Shown: one piece after another, positions 1 to 11,445 of the stretch | Layout: each line of letters opens with the position of its first letter | How positions within the stretch are numbered: the stretch's first letter is position 1 | Assembly: GCA_949358305.1 (NCBI GenBank) | Contig: CASHSZ010000007.1 | Span: 62,001 to 126,000 of the forward strand | Length of the DNA stretch: 64,000 bases | From: Strigamia acuminata | Taxonomy: Eukaryota; Arthropoda; Chilopoda; Geophilomorpha; Linotaeniidae | Reading direction: 5' to 3' | Notes under the pieces: model-generated | Database searches by the model: none | Told to the model about the DNA's origin: nothing | The model's input: only the letters and a program-made list of their open reading frames with translations | Program-made: the position numbers and the translations under genes

Positions 1-204
1 TTTGATCATTTTAAGACAAATATTATTCAGAAAATAATATTATTATTGTTCCAAATAAATTACATAGGTGGTTTACGATTTAAAGTTTGATGGGTATTTG
101 TTACTTGGTATTAATGCAATTAAACGGTGACGAAATTCAATAATAATTTTTCGCACTTTTACATATTGTCACTGGTGGGATTTCGCACCGACGAACCAGT
201 AAAA

Positions 205-309
205 ATGGCCGGATATAACAATCCTTTCGGTGACACCAACAGTTTTCAATCGACGCCAAATAAATGTCTTATTTTATTAAATCATTTGCTTATACGTGTT
301 TCCTCTTAA
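205..309 (+). pseudogene. 5' fragment of the NUP98-RING gene (array copy 1)
   Basis: The ATG with its AAAATGG context and the first 18 codons (MAGYNNPFGDTNSFQSTP) are identical to the intact gene at 10249. The frame then runs into unit DNA and stops after 16 unrelated codons. It keeps the 5' flank of the real gene, so it may be transcribed, but the 34-residue product has one FG-like motif and no GLEBS or RING. Confidence 0.85.
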
Positions 310-1816
310 TATTAGTCACATAATTAAAATTTTTGTTATTAAAAGAGAAATGAACGGAGTCATTGACTGATTTGTCATCAACGGACTCACTTCACCGAAT
401 GATGAGGTCAATTAAACTTTTTGTTATTTGAAATTTTTTTCAGTTGTTATTAAAAGAAAATGAAATTGTATTTGCATAAACTCTTCTAATTACAATAAAT
501 GTGTGAATTAAATGTCATATTTTATTTAATCACTTGCTTAATACGTGTTTCCTCAAAATATATAATTAAAATTTTTGTTATTTGAAAATTCTTTCAGTTA
601 TTAAAAGAGAAATGACGGTTTCCAAGTGATAATTTGGACTGCCAAGTCCAAATTAGATTGAAAATAAAGTTTATGTCCGCTCTAATTCGTATTTGCACAA
701 GTTTGGAGGTTTACAAACCTCCAACCGCCATGTTGGATAATAACGGGCGTCGGCCCTTGTATCTTTTGTTCCTCGTTCGATTTTGTTTGTTTTAGCGGCT
801 ATTTAAGTTTATTAGGCCAGAACTAGCCTTGGATTAAATTCTCATAAGGATCTGTTCAGTATTTGTGAAGGAAAACGATCTTTTCCGCCGTCGTCCTTTT
901 TCCAATGATTTGGCTCGTTTGAATCGTCATTTCGAGCGACCCAACGAACGTTTTGTATACGCCGAGTTCGAGGCGCTGGTTTGACTATTCCTGACCGTTT
1001 CAACCGTACATATTGTTGTTTGACTGTTTTGCAGTCAGTTGCAAATTTGTTTTTGTTGAATAAACACACGTTTGTGTTTATTCTCTCTTTTGTGTTTCTT
1101 TGTGGTTTTGGCCAGCTTCCAGCCGGACTTCGCCATCAAATCCGAACCTCCATGTTACTGGATGAGAGTAGAAACACAATCTGCTCTCCATCCCGATCCC
1201 AGGGGCCAGGGACAAGTGACGACGAGAAGTTTGATTGCCATTTGAACCAGCGCCATGCAGTCTCGCCAGTCGCGTCGTTCCTTGGGCTCGCTGACCGCGG
1301 GCGTCTGCAGTTCACCCCAACCATTCCTAAATGTTAGCCAGCGGTCGTCCACACGGCCGGACGCCGACAGCAACAGCTGTTTTGATTTGCAAAAATTTTC
1401 AACTTCCTTGTGGACTATCTTTTTTTAAAAAGATAATACTAAATGTTGTTTATTTTTTATTTATAGTTTTGTGCTTATCAAATTTTTTTAGCCAGTAAGA
1501 ATTACAATATTTTTATTCCCAGCTTTTCATTTGTAAATTGAATTTTCTTATTTTTGTTTTTAATTTGTTAGAAGACTCAATATTGGCTTTTTGCCAAACT
1601 CAAGCTTGTATTTCTTTCAAGCAGAAAACGTCAGCTTTTCAATATTGGCCCACAGCAAATTCTCTTCGTTCCCCTTCTCTCTTTTGACAAAAATCCACTT
1701 TATTTATTTATTTATTATTTACAATATTTAAAACCTTACATTCTTATTTAGTAATTTTGTGCACCGAGAATTAGAAAAAAAGAGAAAAATTAAAGAAATT
1801 TTCTCAGTTTACATAA
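259..1816. other. hairpin-rich non-coding part of the repeat unit
   Basis: This segment recurs in every unit. It has an imperfect internal duplication (about 263-353 and 510-614, both with TTGCTTA-ACGTGTTTCCTC). It also has perfect or near-perfect inverted repeats at about 632-655 (AATTTGGACT/AAGTCCAAATT), 703-724 (TTGGAGGTTT/AAACCTCCAA) and 1059-1082 (AATAAACACA/TGTGTTTATT). A TATTTAAG box lies near 801 and an AATAAA near 1060, which would suit a second LTR-like or promoter sequence, but I found no ends or target duplication. Short frames on both strands look non-coding. Confidence 0.6.
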
Positions 1817-1820
1817 ATAT

Positions 1821-2325
1821 TGTTACGCGGTGGGCGAGCACGCTGTGAATCAGCTGTCGCCACCTCGCTTCCGTAGTTAATCATTAGAGAATAACCCCTA
1901 AAACTCTCACTAGAGTCCGCCTTAAGCGGATGAGGTAATGACTTTACCTATCACTGAATAATAGAACGATCGAGCTCTATTTAATGTTTGACAAGAGCCA
2001 AATTGGGACAGAGGTTGTCAGGCAGTTATTGCAGTGGCATCTCAAGGTTTTCCCATCCCAAAAGTTATTCATGCTTATTTAGTCTTAGGTTATTTTTAAG
2101 ATAGTTTTAGAATTTAGTTTAAGTTAAATTATATTTGTTTTCAGATTGTATTTATGGTTTAATAAACATACTGTTATATTTTAATAATAATACAATGAGT
2201 CCTCTTCATTTCCTTCTTATTAGCAACATAGTTTAAATGCTAGTTTAACTTAATGCAATTGCAAACCCCCAGTCTAATATAAAGTATTTACGTGGTCAAA
2301 CAGTAGTCAGTCTGGCCACGTAACA
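1821..2325 (+). mobile_element. solo LTR, Gypsy-type (array copy 1)
   Basis: A 505-bp segment starts TGTTACG and ends CGTAACA, perfect 7-bp inverted ends of the TG...CA type. It is flanked by ATAT on both sides (1817-1820 and 2326-2329), a 4-bp target duplication as made by Ty3/Gypsy elements. An AATAAA lies near 2161. No internal coding region adjoins it, so it is a solo LTR left after recombination between two LTRs. It was present before the array expanded because every unit carries it at the same place. Confidence 0.85.
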
Positions 2326-2715
2326 ATATTTCCAACTTATTTCATTAAATTTTCACATGATAGGAAATTCAAATTTTCCATATCAATTTTCAACTTGAAA
2401 ATGTTTTGAAATTTGCATTTTTTTCCAGTGTATTGTACGAGATTTTCGAATATATTACTTTCGACTTAGGCAGCAAAATCAAATCAAATTATCATCACTT
2501 ACTGTATGACATTTGATCATTTTAAGACAAATATTATTCAGAAAATAATATTATTATTGTTCCAAATAAATTACATAGGTGGTTTACGATTTAAAGTTTG
2601 ATGGGTATTTGTTACTTGGTATTAATGCAATTAAACGGTGACGAAATTCAATAATAATTTTTCGCACTTTTACATATTGTCACTGGTGGGATTTCGCACC
2701 GACGAACCAGTAAAA

Positions 2716-2820
2716 ATGGCCGGATATAACAATCCTTTCGGTGACACCAACAGTTTTCAATCGACGCCAAATAAATGTCTTATTTTATTAAATCATTTGC
2801 TTATACGTGTTTCCTCTTAA
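2716..2820 (+). pseudogene. 5' fragment of the NUP98-RING gene (array copy 2)
   Basis: Same 34-codon frame as at 205-309, one period downstream: 18 codons of the RING gene followed by 16 codons of unit DNA and a TAA. Confidence 0.85.
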
Positions 2821-4331
2821 TATTAGTCACATAATTAAAATTTTTGTTATTAAAAGAGAAATGAACGGAGTCATTGACTGATTTGTCATCAACGGACTCA
2901 CTTCACCGAATGATGAGGTCAATTAAACTTTTTGTTATTTGAAATTTTTTTCAGTTGTTATTAAAAGAAAATGAAATTGTATTTGCATAAACTCTTCTAA
3001 TTACAATAAATGTGTGAATTAAATGTCATATTTTATTTAATCACTTGCTTAATACGTGTTTCCTCAAAATATATAATTAAAATTTTTGTTATTTGAAAAT
3101 TCTTTCAGTTATTAAAAGAGAAATGACGGTTTCCAAGTGATAATTTGGACTGCCAAGTCCAAATTAGATTGAAAATAAAGTTTATGTCCGCTCTAATTCG
3201 TATTTGCACAAGTTTGGAGGTTTACAAACCTCCAACCGCCATGTTGGATAATAACGGGCGTCGGCCCTTGTATCTTTTGTTCCTCGTTCGATTTTGTTTG
3301 TTTTAGCGGCTATTTAAGTTTATTAGGCCAGAACTAGCCTTGGATTAAATTCTCATAAGGATCTGTTCAGTATTTGTGAAGGAAAACGATCTTTTCCGCC
3401 GTCGTCCTTTTTCCAATGATTTGGCTCGTTTGAATCGTCATTTCGAGCGACCCAACGAACGTTTTGTATACGCCGAGTTCGAGGCGCTGGTTTGACTATT
3501 CCTGACCGTTTCGACCGTACATATTGTTGTTTGACTGTTTTGCAGTCAGTTGCAAATTTGTTTTTGTTGAATAAACACACGTTTGTGTTTATTCTCTCTT
3601 TTGTGTTTCTTTGTGGTTTTGGCCAGCTTCCAGCCGGACTTCGCCATCAAATCCGAACCTCCATGTTACTGGATGAGAGTAGAAACACAATCTGCTCTCC
3701 ATCCCGATCCCAGGGGCCAGGGACAAGTGACGACGAGAAGTTTGATTGCCATTTGAACCAGCGCCATGCAGTCTCGCCAGTCGCGTCGTTCCTTGGGCTC
3801 GCTGACCGCGGGCGTCTGCAGTTCACCCCAACCATTCCTAAATGTTAGCCAGCGGTCGTCCACACGGCCGGACGCCGACAGCAACAGCTGTTTTAATTTG
3901 CAAAGATTTTCAACTTCCTTGTGGACTATCTTTTTTTAAAAAGATAATACTAAATGTTGTTTATTTTTTATTTATAGTTTTGTGCTTATCAAATTTTTTT
4001 AGCCAGTAAGAATTACAATATTTTTATTCCCAGCTTTTCATTTGTAAATTGAATTTTCTTATTTTTGTTTTTAATTTGTTAGAAGACTCAATATTGGCTT
4101 TTTGCCAAACTCAAGCTTGTATTTCTTTCAAGCAGAAAACGTCAGCTTTTCAATATTGGCCCACAGCAAATTCTCTTCGTTCCCCTTCTCTCTTTTGACA
4201 AAAATCCACTTTATTTATTTATTTATTATTTACAATATTTAAAACCTTACATTCTTATTTAGTAATTTTGTGCACCGAGAATTAGAAAAAAAGAGAAAAA
4301 TTAAAGAAATTTTCTCAGTTTACATAAATAT

Positions 4332-4836
4332 TGTTACGCGGTGGGCGAGCACGCTGTGAATCAGCTGTCGCCACCTCGCTTCCGTAGTTAATCATTAGAG
4401 AATAACCCCTAAAACTCTCACTAGAGTCCGCCTTAAGCGGATGAGGTAATGACTTTACCTATCACTGAATAATAGAACGATCGAGCTCTATTTAATGTTT
4501 GACAAGAGCCAAATTGGGACAGAGGTTGTCAGGCAGTTATTGCAGTGGCATCTCAAGGTTTTCCCATCCCAAAAGTTATTCATGCTTATTTAGTCTTAGG
4601 TTATTTTTAAGATAGTTTTAGAATTTAGTTTAAGTTAAATTATATTTGTTTTCAGATTGTATTTATGGTTTAATAAACATACTGTTATATTTTAATAATA
4701 ATACAATGAGTCCTCTTCATTTCCTTCTTATTAGCAACATAGTTTAAATGCTAGTTTAACTTAATGCAATTGCAAACCCCCAGTCTAATATAAAGTATTT
4801 ACGTGGTCAAACAGTAGTCAGTCTGGCCACGTAACA
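4332..4836 (+). mobile_element. solo LTR (array copy 2)
   Basis: Copy of the 505-bp LTR at 1821, with the same ends and ATAT flanks, carried along by duplication of the unit rather than by separate insertion. Confidence 0.85.
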
Positions 4837-5226
4837 ATATTTCCAACTTATTTCATTAAATTTTCACATGATAGGAAATTCAAATTTTCCATATCAATTT
4901 TCAACTTGAAAATGTTTTGAAATTTGCATTTTTTTCCAGTGTATTGTACGAGATTTTCGAATATATTACTTTCGACTTAGGCAGCAAAATCAAATCAAAT
5001 TATCATCACTTACTGTATGACATTTGATCATTTTAAGACAAATATTATTCAGAAAATAATATTATTATTGTTCCAAATAAATTACATAGGTGGTTTACGA
5101 TTTAAAGTTTGATGGGTATTTGTTACTTGGTATTAATGCAATTAAACGGTGACGAAATTCAATAATAATTTTTCGCACTTTTACATATTGTCACTGGTGG
5201 GATTTCGCACCGACGAACCAGTAAAA

Positions 5227-5331
5227 ATGGCCGGATATAACAATCCTTTCGGTGACACCAACAGTTTTCAATCGACGCCAAATAAATGTCTTATTTTATT
5301 AAATCATTTGCTTATACGTGTTTCCTCTTAA
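5227..5331 (+). pseudogene. 5' fragment of the NUP98-RING gene (array copy 3)
   Basis: Third copy of the 34-codon truncated frame, with the same 5' flank and the same junction after codon 18. Confidence 0.85.
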
Positions 5332-6842
5332 TATTAGTCACATAATTAAAATTTTTGTTATTAAAAGAGAAATGAACGGAGTCATTGACTGATTTGTCAT
5401 CAACGGACTCACTTCACCGAATGATGAGGTCAATTAAACTTTTTGTTATTTGAAATTTTTTTCAGTTGTTATTAAAAGAAAATGAAATTGTATTTGCATA
5501 AACTCTTCTAATTACAATAAATGTGTGAATTAAATGTCATATTTTATTTAATCACTTGCTTAATACGTGTTTCCTCAAAATATATAATTAAAATTTTTGT
5601 TATTTGAAAATTCTTTCAGTTATTAAAAGAGAAATGACGGTTTCCAAGTGATAATTTGGACTGCCAAGTCCAAATTAGATTGAAAATAAAGTTTATGTCC
5701 GCTCTAATTCGTATTTGCACAAGTTTGGAGGTTTACAAACCTCCAACCGCCATGTTGGATAATAACGGGCGTCGGCCCTTGTATCTTTTGTTCCTCGTTC
5801 GATTTTGTTTGTTTTAGCGGCTATTTAAGTTTATTAGGCCAGAACTAGCCTTGGATTAAATTCTCATAAGGATCTGTTCAGTATTTGTGAAGGAAAACGA
5901 TCTTTTCCGCCGTCGTCCTTTTTCCAATGATTTGGCTCGTTTGAATCGTCATTTCGAGCGACCCAACGAACGTTTTGTATACGCCGAGTTCGAGGCGCTG
6001 GTTTGACTATTCCTGACCGTTTCGACCGTACATATTGTTGTTTGACTGTTTTGCAGTCAGTTGCAAATTTGTTTTTGTTGAATAAACACACGTTTGTGTT
6101 TATTCTCTCTTTTGTGTTTCTTTGTGGTTTTGGCCAGCTTCCAGCCGGACTTCGCCATCAAATCCGAACCTCCATGTTACTGGATGAGAGTAGAAACACA
6201 ATCTGCTCTCCATCCCGATCCCAGGGGCCAGGGACAAGTGACGACGAGAAGTTTGATTGCCATTTGAACCAGCGCCATGCAGTCTCGCCAGTCGCGTCGT
6301 TCCTTGGGCTCGCTGACCGCGGGCGTCTGCAGTTCACCCCAACTATTCCTAAATGTTAGCCAGCGGTCGTCCACACGGCCGGACGCCGACAGCAACAGCT
6401 GTTTTGATTTGCAAAGATTTTCAACTTCCTTGTGGACTATCTTTTTTTAAAAAGATAATACTAAATGTTGTTTATTTTTTATTTATAGTTTTGTGCTTAT
6501 CAAATTTTTTTAGCCAGTAAGAATTACAATATTTTTATTCCCAGCTTTTCATTTGTAAATTGAATTTTCTTATTTTTGTTTTTAATTTGTTAGAAGACTC
6601 AATATTGGCTTTTTGCCAAACTCAAGCTTGTATTTCTTTCAAGCAGAAAACGTCAGCTTTTCAATATTGGCCCACAGCAAATTCTCTTCGTTCCCCTTCT
6701 CTCTTTTGACAAAAATCCACTTTATTTATTTATTTATTATTTACAATATTTAAAACCTTACATTCTTATTTAGTAATTTTGTGCACCGAGAATTAGAAAA
6801 AAAGAGAAAAATTAAAGAAATTTTCTCAGTTTACATAAATAT

Positions 6843-7347
6843 TGTTACGCGGTGGGCGAGCACGCTGTGAATCAGCTGTCGCCACCTCGCTTCCGTAGTT
6901 AATCATTAGAGAATAACTCCTAAAACTCTCACTAGAGTCCGCCTTAAGCGGATGAGGTAATGACTTTACCTATCACTGAATAATAGAACGATCGAGCTCT
7001 ATTTAATGTTTGACAAGAGCCAAATTGGGACAGAGGTTGTCAGGCAGTTATTGCAGTGGCATCTCAAGGTTTTCCCATCCCAAAAGTTATTCATGCTTAT
7101 TTAGTCTTAGGTTATTTTTAAGATAGTTTTAGAATTTAGTTTAAGTTAAATTATATTTGTTTTCAGATTGTATTTATGGTTTAATAAACATACTGTTATA
7201 TTTTAATAATAATACAATGAGTCCTCTTCATTTCCTTCTTATTAGCAACATAGTTTAAATGCTAGTTTAACTTAATGCAATTGCAAACCCCCAGTCTAAT
7301 ATAAAGTATTTACGTGGTCAAACAGTAGTCAGTCTGGCCACGTAACA
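6843..7347 (+). mobile_element. solo LTR (array copy 3)
   Basis: Copy of the 505-bp LTR in the third unit; one substitution (AACTCC for AACCCC) is visible near 6916. Confidence 0.85.
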
Positions 7348-7737
7348 ATATTTCCAACTTATTTCATTAAATTTTCACATGATAGGAAATTCAAATTTTC
7401 CATATCAATTTTCAACTTGAAAATGTTTTGAAATTTGCATTTTTTTCCAGTGTATTGTACGAGATTTTCGAATATATTACTTTCGACTTAGGCAGCAAAA
7501 TCAAATCAAATTATCATCACTTACTGTATGACATTTGATCATTTTAAGACAAATATTATTCAGAAAATAATATTATTATTGTTCCAAATAAATTACATAG
7601 GTGGTTTACGATTTAAAGTTTGATGGGTATTTGTTACTTGGTATTAATGCAATTAAACGGTGACGAAATTCAATAATAATTTTTCGCACTTTTACATATT
7701 GTCACTGGTGGGATTTCGCACCGACGAACCAGTAAAA

Positions 7738-7842
7738 ATGGCCGGATATAACAATCCTTTCGGTGACACCAACAGTTTTCAATCGACGCCAAATAAATGT
7801 CTTATTTTATTAAATCATTTGCTTATACGTGTTTCCTCTTAA
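7738..7842 (+). pseudogene. 5' fragment of the NUP98-RING gene (array copy 4)
   Basis: Fourth copy of the 34-codon truncated frame. The next period brings the intact gene at 10249. Confidence 0.85.
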
Positions 7843-9353
7843 TATTAGTCACATAATTAAAATTTTTGTTATTAAAAGAGAAATGAACGGAGTCATTGAC
7901 TGATTTGTCATCAACGGACTCACTTCACCGAATGATGAGGTCAATTAAACTTTTTGTTATTTGAAATTTTTTTCAGTTGTTATTAAAAGAAAATGAAATT
8001 GTATTTGCATAAACTCTTCTAATTACAATAAATGTGTGAATTAAATGTCATATTTTATTTAATCACTTGCTTAATACGTGTTTCCTCAAAATATATAATT
8101 AAAATTTTTGTTATTTGAAAATTCTTTCAGTTATTAAAAGAGAAATGACGGTTTCCAAGTGATAATTTGGACTGCCAAGTCCAAATTAGATTGAAAATAA
8201 AGTTTATGTCCGCTCTAATTCGTATTTGCACAAGTTTGGAGGTTTACAAACCTCCAACCGCCATGTTGGATAATAACGGGCGTCGGCCCTTGTATCTTTT
8301 GTTCCTCGTTCGATTTTGTTTGTTTTAGCGGCTATTTAAGTTTATTAGGCCAGAACTAGCCTTGGATTAAATTCTCATAAGGATCTGTTCAGTATTTGTG
8401 AAGGAAAACGATCTTTTCCGCCGTCGTCCTTTTTCCAATGATTTGGCTCGTTTGAATCGTCATTTCGAGCGACCCAACGAACGTTTTGTATACGCCGAGT
8501 TCGAGGCGCTGGTTTGACTATTCCTGACCGTTTCGACCGTACATATTGTTGTTTGACTGTTTTGCAGTCAGTTGCAAATTTGTTTTTGTTGAATAAACAC
8601 ACGTTTGTGTTTATTCTCTCTTTTGTGTTTCTTTGTGGTTTTGGCCAGCTTCCAGCCGGACTTCGCCATCAAATCCGAACCTCCATGTTACTGGATGAGA
8701 GTAGAAACACAATCTGCTCTCCATCCCGATCCCAGGGGCCAGGGACAAGTGACGACGAGAAGTTTGATTGCCATTTGAACCAGCGCCATGCAGTCTCGCC
8801 AGTCGCGTCGTTCCTTGGGCTCGCTGACCGCGGGCGTCTGCAGTTCACCCCAACCATTCCTAAATGTTAGCCAGCGGTCGTCCACATGGCCGGACGCCGA
8901 CAGCAACAGCTGTTTTGATTTGCAAAGATTTTCAACTTCCTTGTGGACTATCTTTTTTTAAAAAGATAATACTAAATGTTGTTTATTTTTTATTTATAGT
9001 TTTGTGCTTATCAAATTTTTTTAGCCAGTAAGAATTACAATATTTTTATTCCCAGCTTTTCATTTGTAAATTGAATTTTCTTATTTTTGTTTTTAATTTG
9101 TTAGAAGACTCAATATTGGCTTTTTGCCAAACTCAAGCTTGTATTTCTTTCAAGCAGAAAACGTCAGCTTTTCAATATTGGCCCACAGCAAATTCTCTTC
9201 GTTCCCCTTCTCTCTTTTGACAAAAATCCACTTTATTTATTTATTTATTATTTACAATATTTAAAACCTTACATTCTTATTTAGTAATTTTGTGCACCGA
9301 GAATTAGAAAAAAAGAGAAAAATTAAAGAAATTTTCTCAGTTTACATAAATAT

Positions 9354-9858
9354 TGTTACGCGGTGGGCGAGCACGCTGTGAATCAGCTGTCGCCACCTCG
9401 CTTCCGTAGTTAATCATTAGAGAATAACCCCTAAAACTCTCACTAGAGTCCGCCTTAAGCGGATGAGGTAATGACTTTACCTATCACTGAATAATAGAAC
9501 GATCGAGCTCTATTTAATGTTTGACAAGAGCCAAATTGAGACAGAGGTTGTCAGGCAGTTATTGCAGTGGCATCTCAAGGTTTTCCCATCCCAAAAGTTA
9601 TTCATGCTTATTTAGTCTTAGGTTATTTTTAAGATAGTTTTAGAATTTAGTTTAAGTTAAATTATATTTGTTTTCAGATTGTATTTATGGTTTAATAAAC
9701 ATACTGTTATATTTTAATAATAATACAATGAGTCCTCTTCATTTCCTTCTTATTAGCAACATAGTTTAAATGCTAGTTTAACTTAATGCAATTGCAAACC
9801 CCCTGTTTAATATAAAGTATTTACGTGGTCAAACAGTAGTCAGTTTGGCCACGTAACA
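9354..9858 (+). mobile_element. solo LTR (array copy 4)
   Basis: Copy of the LTR in the last unit, 390 bp upstream of the intact gene start. It has the most private changes of the four (near 9538, 9800 and 9844). It is the LTR best placed to supply promoter or enhancer sequence to the intact RING gene. Confidence 0.85.
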
Positions 9859-10248
9859 ATATTTCCAACTTATTTCATTAAATTTTCACATGATAGGAAA
9901 TTCAAATTTTCCATATCAATTTTCAACTTGAAAATGTTTTGAAATTTGCATTTTTTTCCAGTGTATTGTACGAGATTTTCGAATATATTACTTTCGACTT
10001 AGGCAGCAAAATCAAATCAAATTATCATCACTTACTGTATGACATTTGATCATTTTAAGACAAATATTATTCAGAAAATAATATTATTATTGTTCCAAAT
10101 AAATTACATAGGTGGTTTACGATTTAAAGTTTGATGGGTATTTGTTACTTGGTATTAATGCAATTAAACGGTGACGAAATTCAATAATAATTTTTCGCAC
10201 TTTTACATATTGTCACTGGTGGGATTTCGCACCGACGAACCAGTAAAA

Positions 10249-11316
10249 ATGGCCGGATATAACAATCCTTTCGGTGACACCAACAGTTTTCAATCGACGC
10301 CATTCGGGTTCGGGTTCGAGAATGCGCCATTTTGCTCGGCGACCGATACAAACGGGACCACGATCAAGTTTAATGCAGTGGATGGAATCGATACGTTGAT
10401 GAAGAACGGCATAAACACGACGATTAACATAAGGCATCAATGCATAACGGTCATGAAGGAATACGAAACGAAGAGCTTAGAGGAACTAATGTTGGAAGAT
10501 TATCAGAGTAATCGGAAGGGACCTCAACCGGGGACTTTTGGGGGTTTCAGTGTGGCGCAACCGTTGTTTTTTTGTAGCAGTACAACCACTCCGACAACCG
10601 GCTTGTTTCAAAATCTGAATGAACCTTTATGTTGGTCCACGAATCCTTTTGATGTGATGGCGAATACTACGTCCATCTTCGGGCCAAAGATGCAGCAGCA
10701 AAATAACACACCTTTTGGTGCGGCGAAACCCCTGACGTTCGGTACACCCTTCCTGTCTACGGCCGAGTCGAGTTTTAATTTCAATTATCCCGCAGGTGGC
10801 GCGAATAATTTTGGAAGTACACTTGCGAATCAGAATAAATCGATGTTTGGAACGACAACAAATCAACCGGCGCCGGACTGGTTTCTCTCGAGCATGCTCG
10901 GAACGATGCCATTCACGACTCAAAATCAACCGGGTATTTTAGGGAATAAAACAGGATTTAGAGCCACCACGACAGCCCCGAAAGTGTTTCGGTCCGCCAA
11001 TCTGACCAACACGACTAATCCCTTCCGTTTGAAGCCAAACACCAGCTTTGGAGCGCCGTCTGGAACCACCAGCAGCACTTCCGGGGGGTTTAATCCAAGA
11101 TCTTCGAATGTAGTGGATGCGAAGGAGGGGGTACAGGCTAAGTGTATAGTCTGTCTTGTTCAGGACAGAAACACACTGATGCTACCTTGTTTGCACGCTT
11201 ATTTCTGCGCTACTTGCAGCGCCCGTGTGTTAGACGATGCCCGCCGTGCGCAAGCAACTCCACAGTGCCCCTCCTGCAGGCATGGTGTAACCTCTACTCT
11301 CCGCATTTTCATGTAA
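10249..11316 (+). CDS. NUP98-like FG/GLEBS protein with C-terminal RING finger
   Basis: This 355-aa intronless frame starts at an ATG in strong context (AAAAATGGCC). Residues 1-30 and 95-280 carry FG, GLF and FGxP-type repeats like nucleoporin NUP98. Residues about 36-93 match the NUP98 GLEBS segment, which docks the mRNA-export factor Rae1/Gle2: TTIKFN, then HQCITVMKEYETKSLEEL, LEDYQ-NRKGPQ. The C-terminus is a C3HC4 RING with C299, C302, C314, H316, C320, C323, C340 and C343, followed by a short hydrophobic tail ending LRIFM, much as in IAP-type RINGs. The autoproteolytic domain of NUP98 is absent. Known of the families: GLEBS binds Rae1 at nuclear pores, and RINGs recruit E2 enzymes for ubiquitin transfer. 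I infer an E3 ligase aimed at Rae1 or pore-bound partners. The lack of introns suggests a retrogene or viral capture. Confidence 0.85.
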   Translation: MAGYNNPFGDTNSFQSTPFGFGFENAPFCSATDTNGTTIKFNAVDGIDTLMKNGINTTINIRHQCITVMKEYETKSLEELMLEDYQSNRKGPQPGTFGGFSVAQPLFFCSSTTTPTTGLFQNLNEPLCWSTNPFDVMANTTSIFGPKMQQQNNTPFGAAKPLTFGTPFLSTAESSFNFNYPAGGANNFGSTLANQNKSMFGTTTNQPAPDWFLSSMLGTMPFTTQNQPGILGNKTGFRATTTAPKVFRSANLTNTTNPFRLKPNTSFGAPSGTTSSTSGGFNPRSSNVVDAKEGVQAKCIVCLVQDRNTLMLPCLHAYFCATCSARVLDDARRAQATPQCPSCRHGVTSTLRIFM

Positions 11317-11439
11317 AATAGTACAGCTGCATTAAAAAATTAAACATTTTGTGTTTAAGTTTATTTTTAAAACAAAAAACAAAATCATTTCCTGTCTATA
11401 AAACTAAAATTTGTAAAAGTACAAATTAAAATACAATTT

Positions 11440-11445
11440 TAATAA
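11440..11445 (+). terminator. poly(A) signal of the NUP98-RING gene
   Basis: AATAAA about 125 bp after the stop codon, in an AT-rich 3' flank; the nearest canonical signal to the gene. Confidence 0.5.

Larger units (their letters stand above)
1..10302 (+). repeat. 2511-bp tandem array, four full units plus a partial one
   Basis: The sequence repeats with an exact 2511-bp period: base 1 matches 2512, 5023, 7534 and 10045. The natural unit edge lies just after codon 18 of the RING gene, where the repeats continue with unrelated sequence. This gives units 259-2769, 2770-5280, 5281-7791 and 7792-10302, with 1-258 being the end of a further unit, so the array probably continues left of the window. 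Each unit contains AT-rich DNA with several hairpins, a solo LTR, about 380 bp of 5' flank and 18 codons of the downstream gene. I saw only about ten base differences among the units (for example near 1002, 3893, 6343, 6916, 8886, 9538 and 9800). The array is therefore recent, homogenised, or an assembly product. Confidence 0.97.

Noticed and set aside
842-1373. Overlapping frames of 62-118 codons in each array unit, on both strands
   Set aside because: They overlap each other on opposite strands, begin at non-ATG codons or in hairpin DNA, change between units, and carry no recognisable motif.
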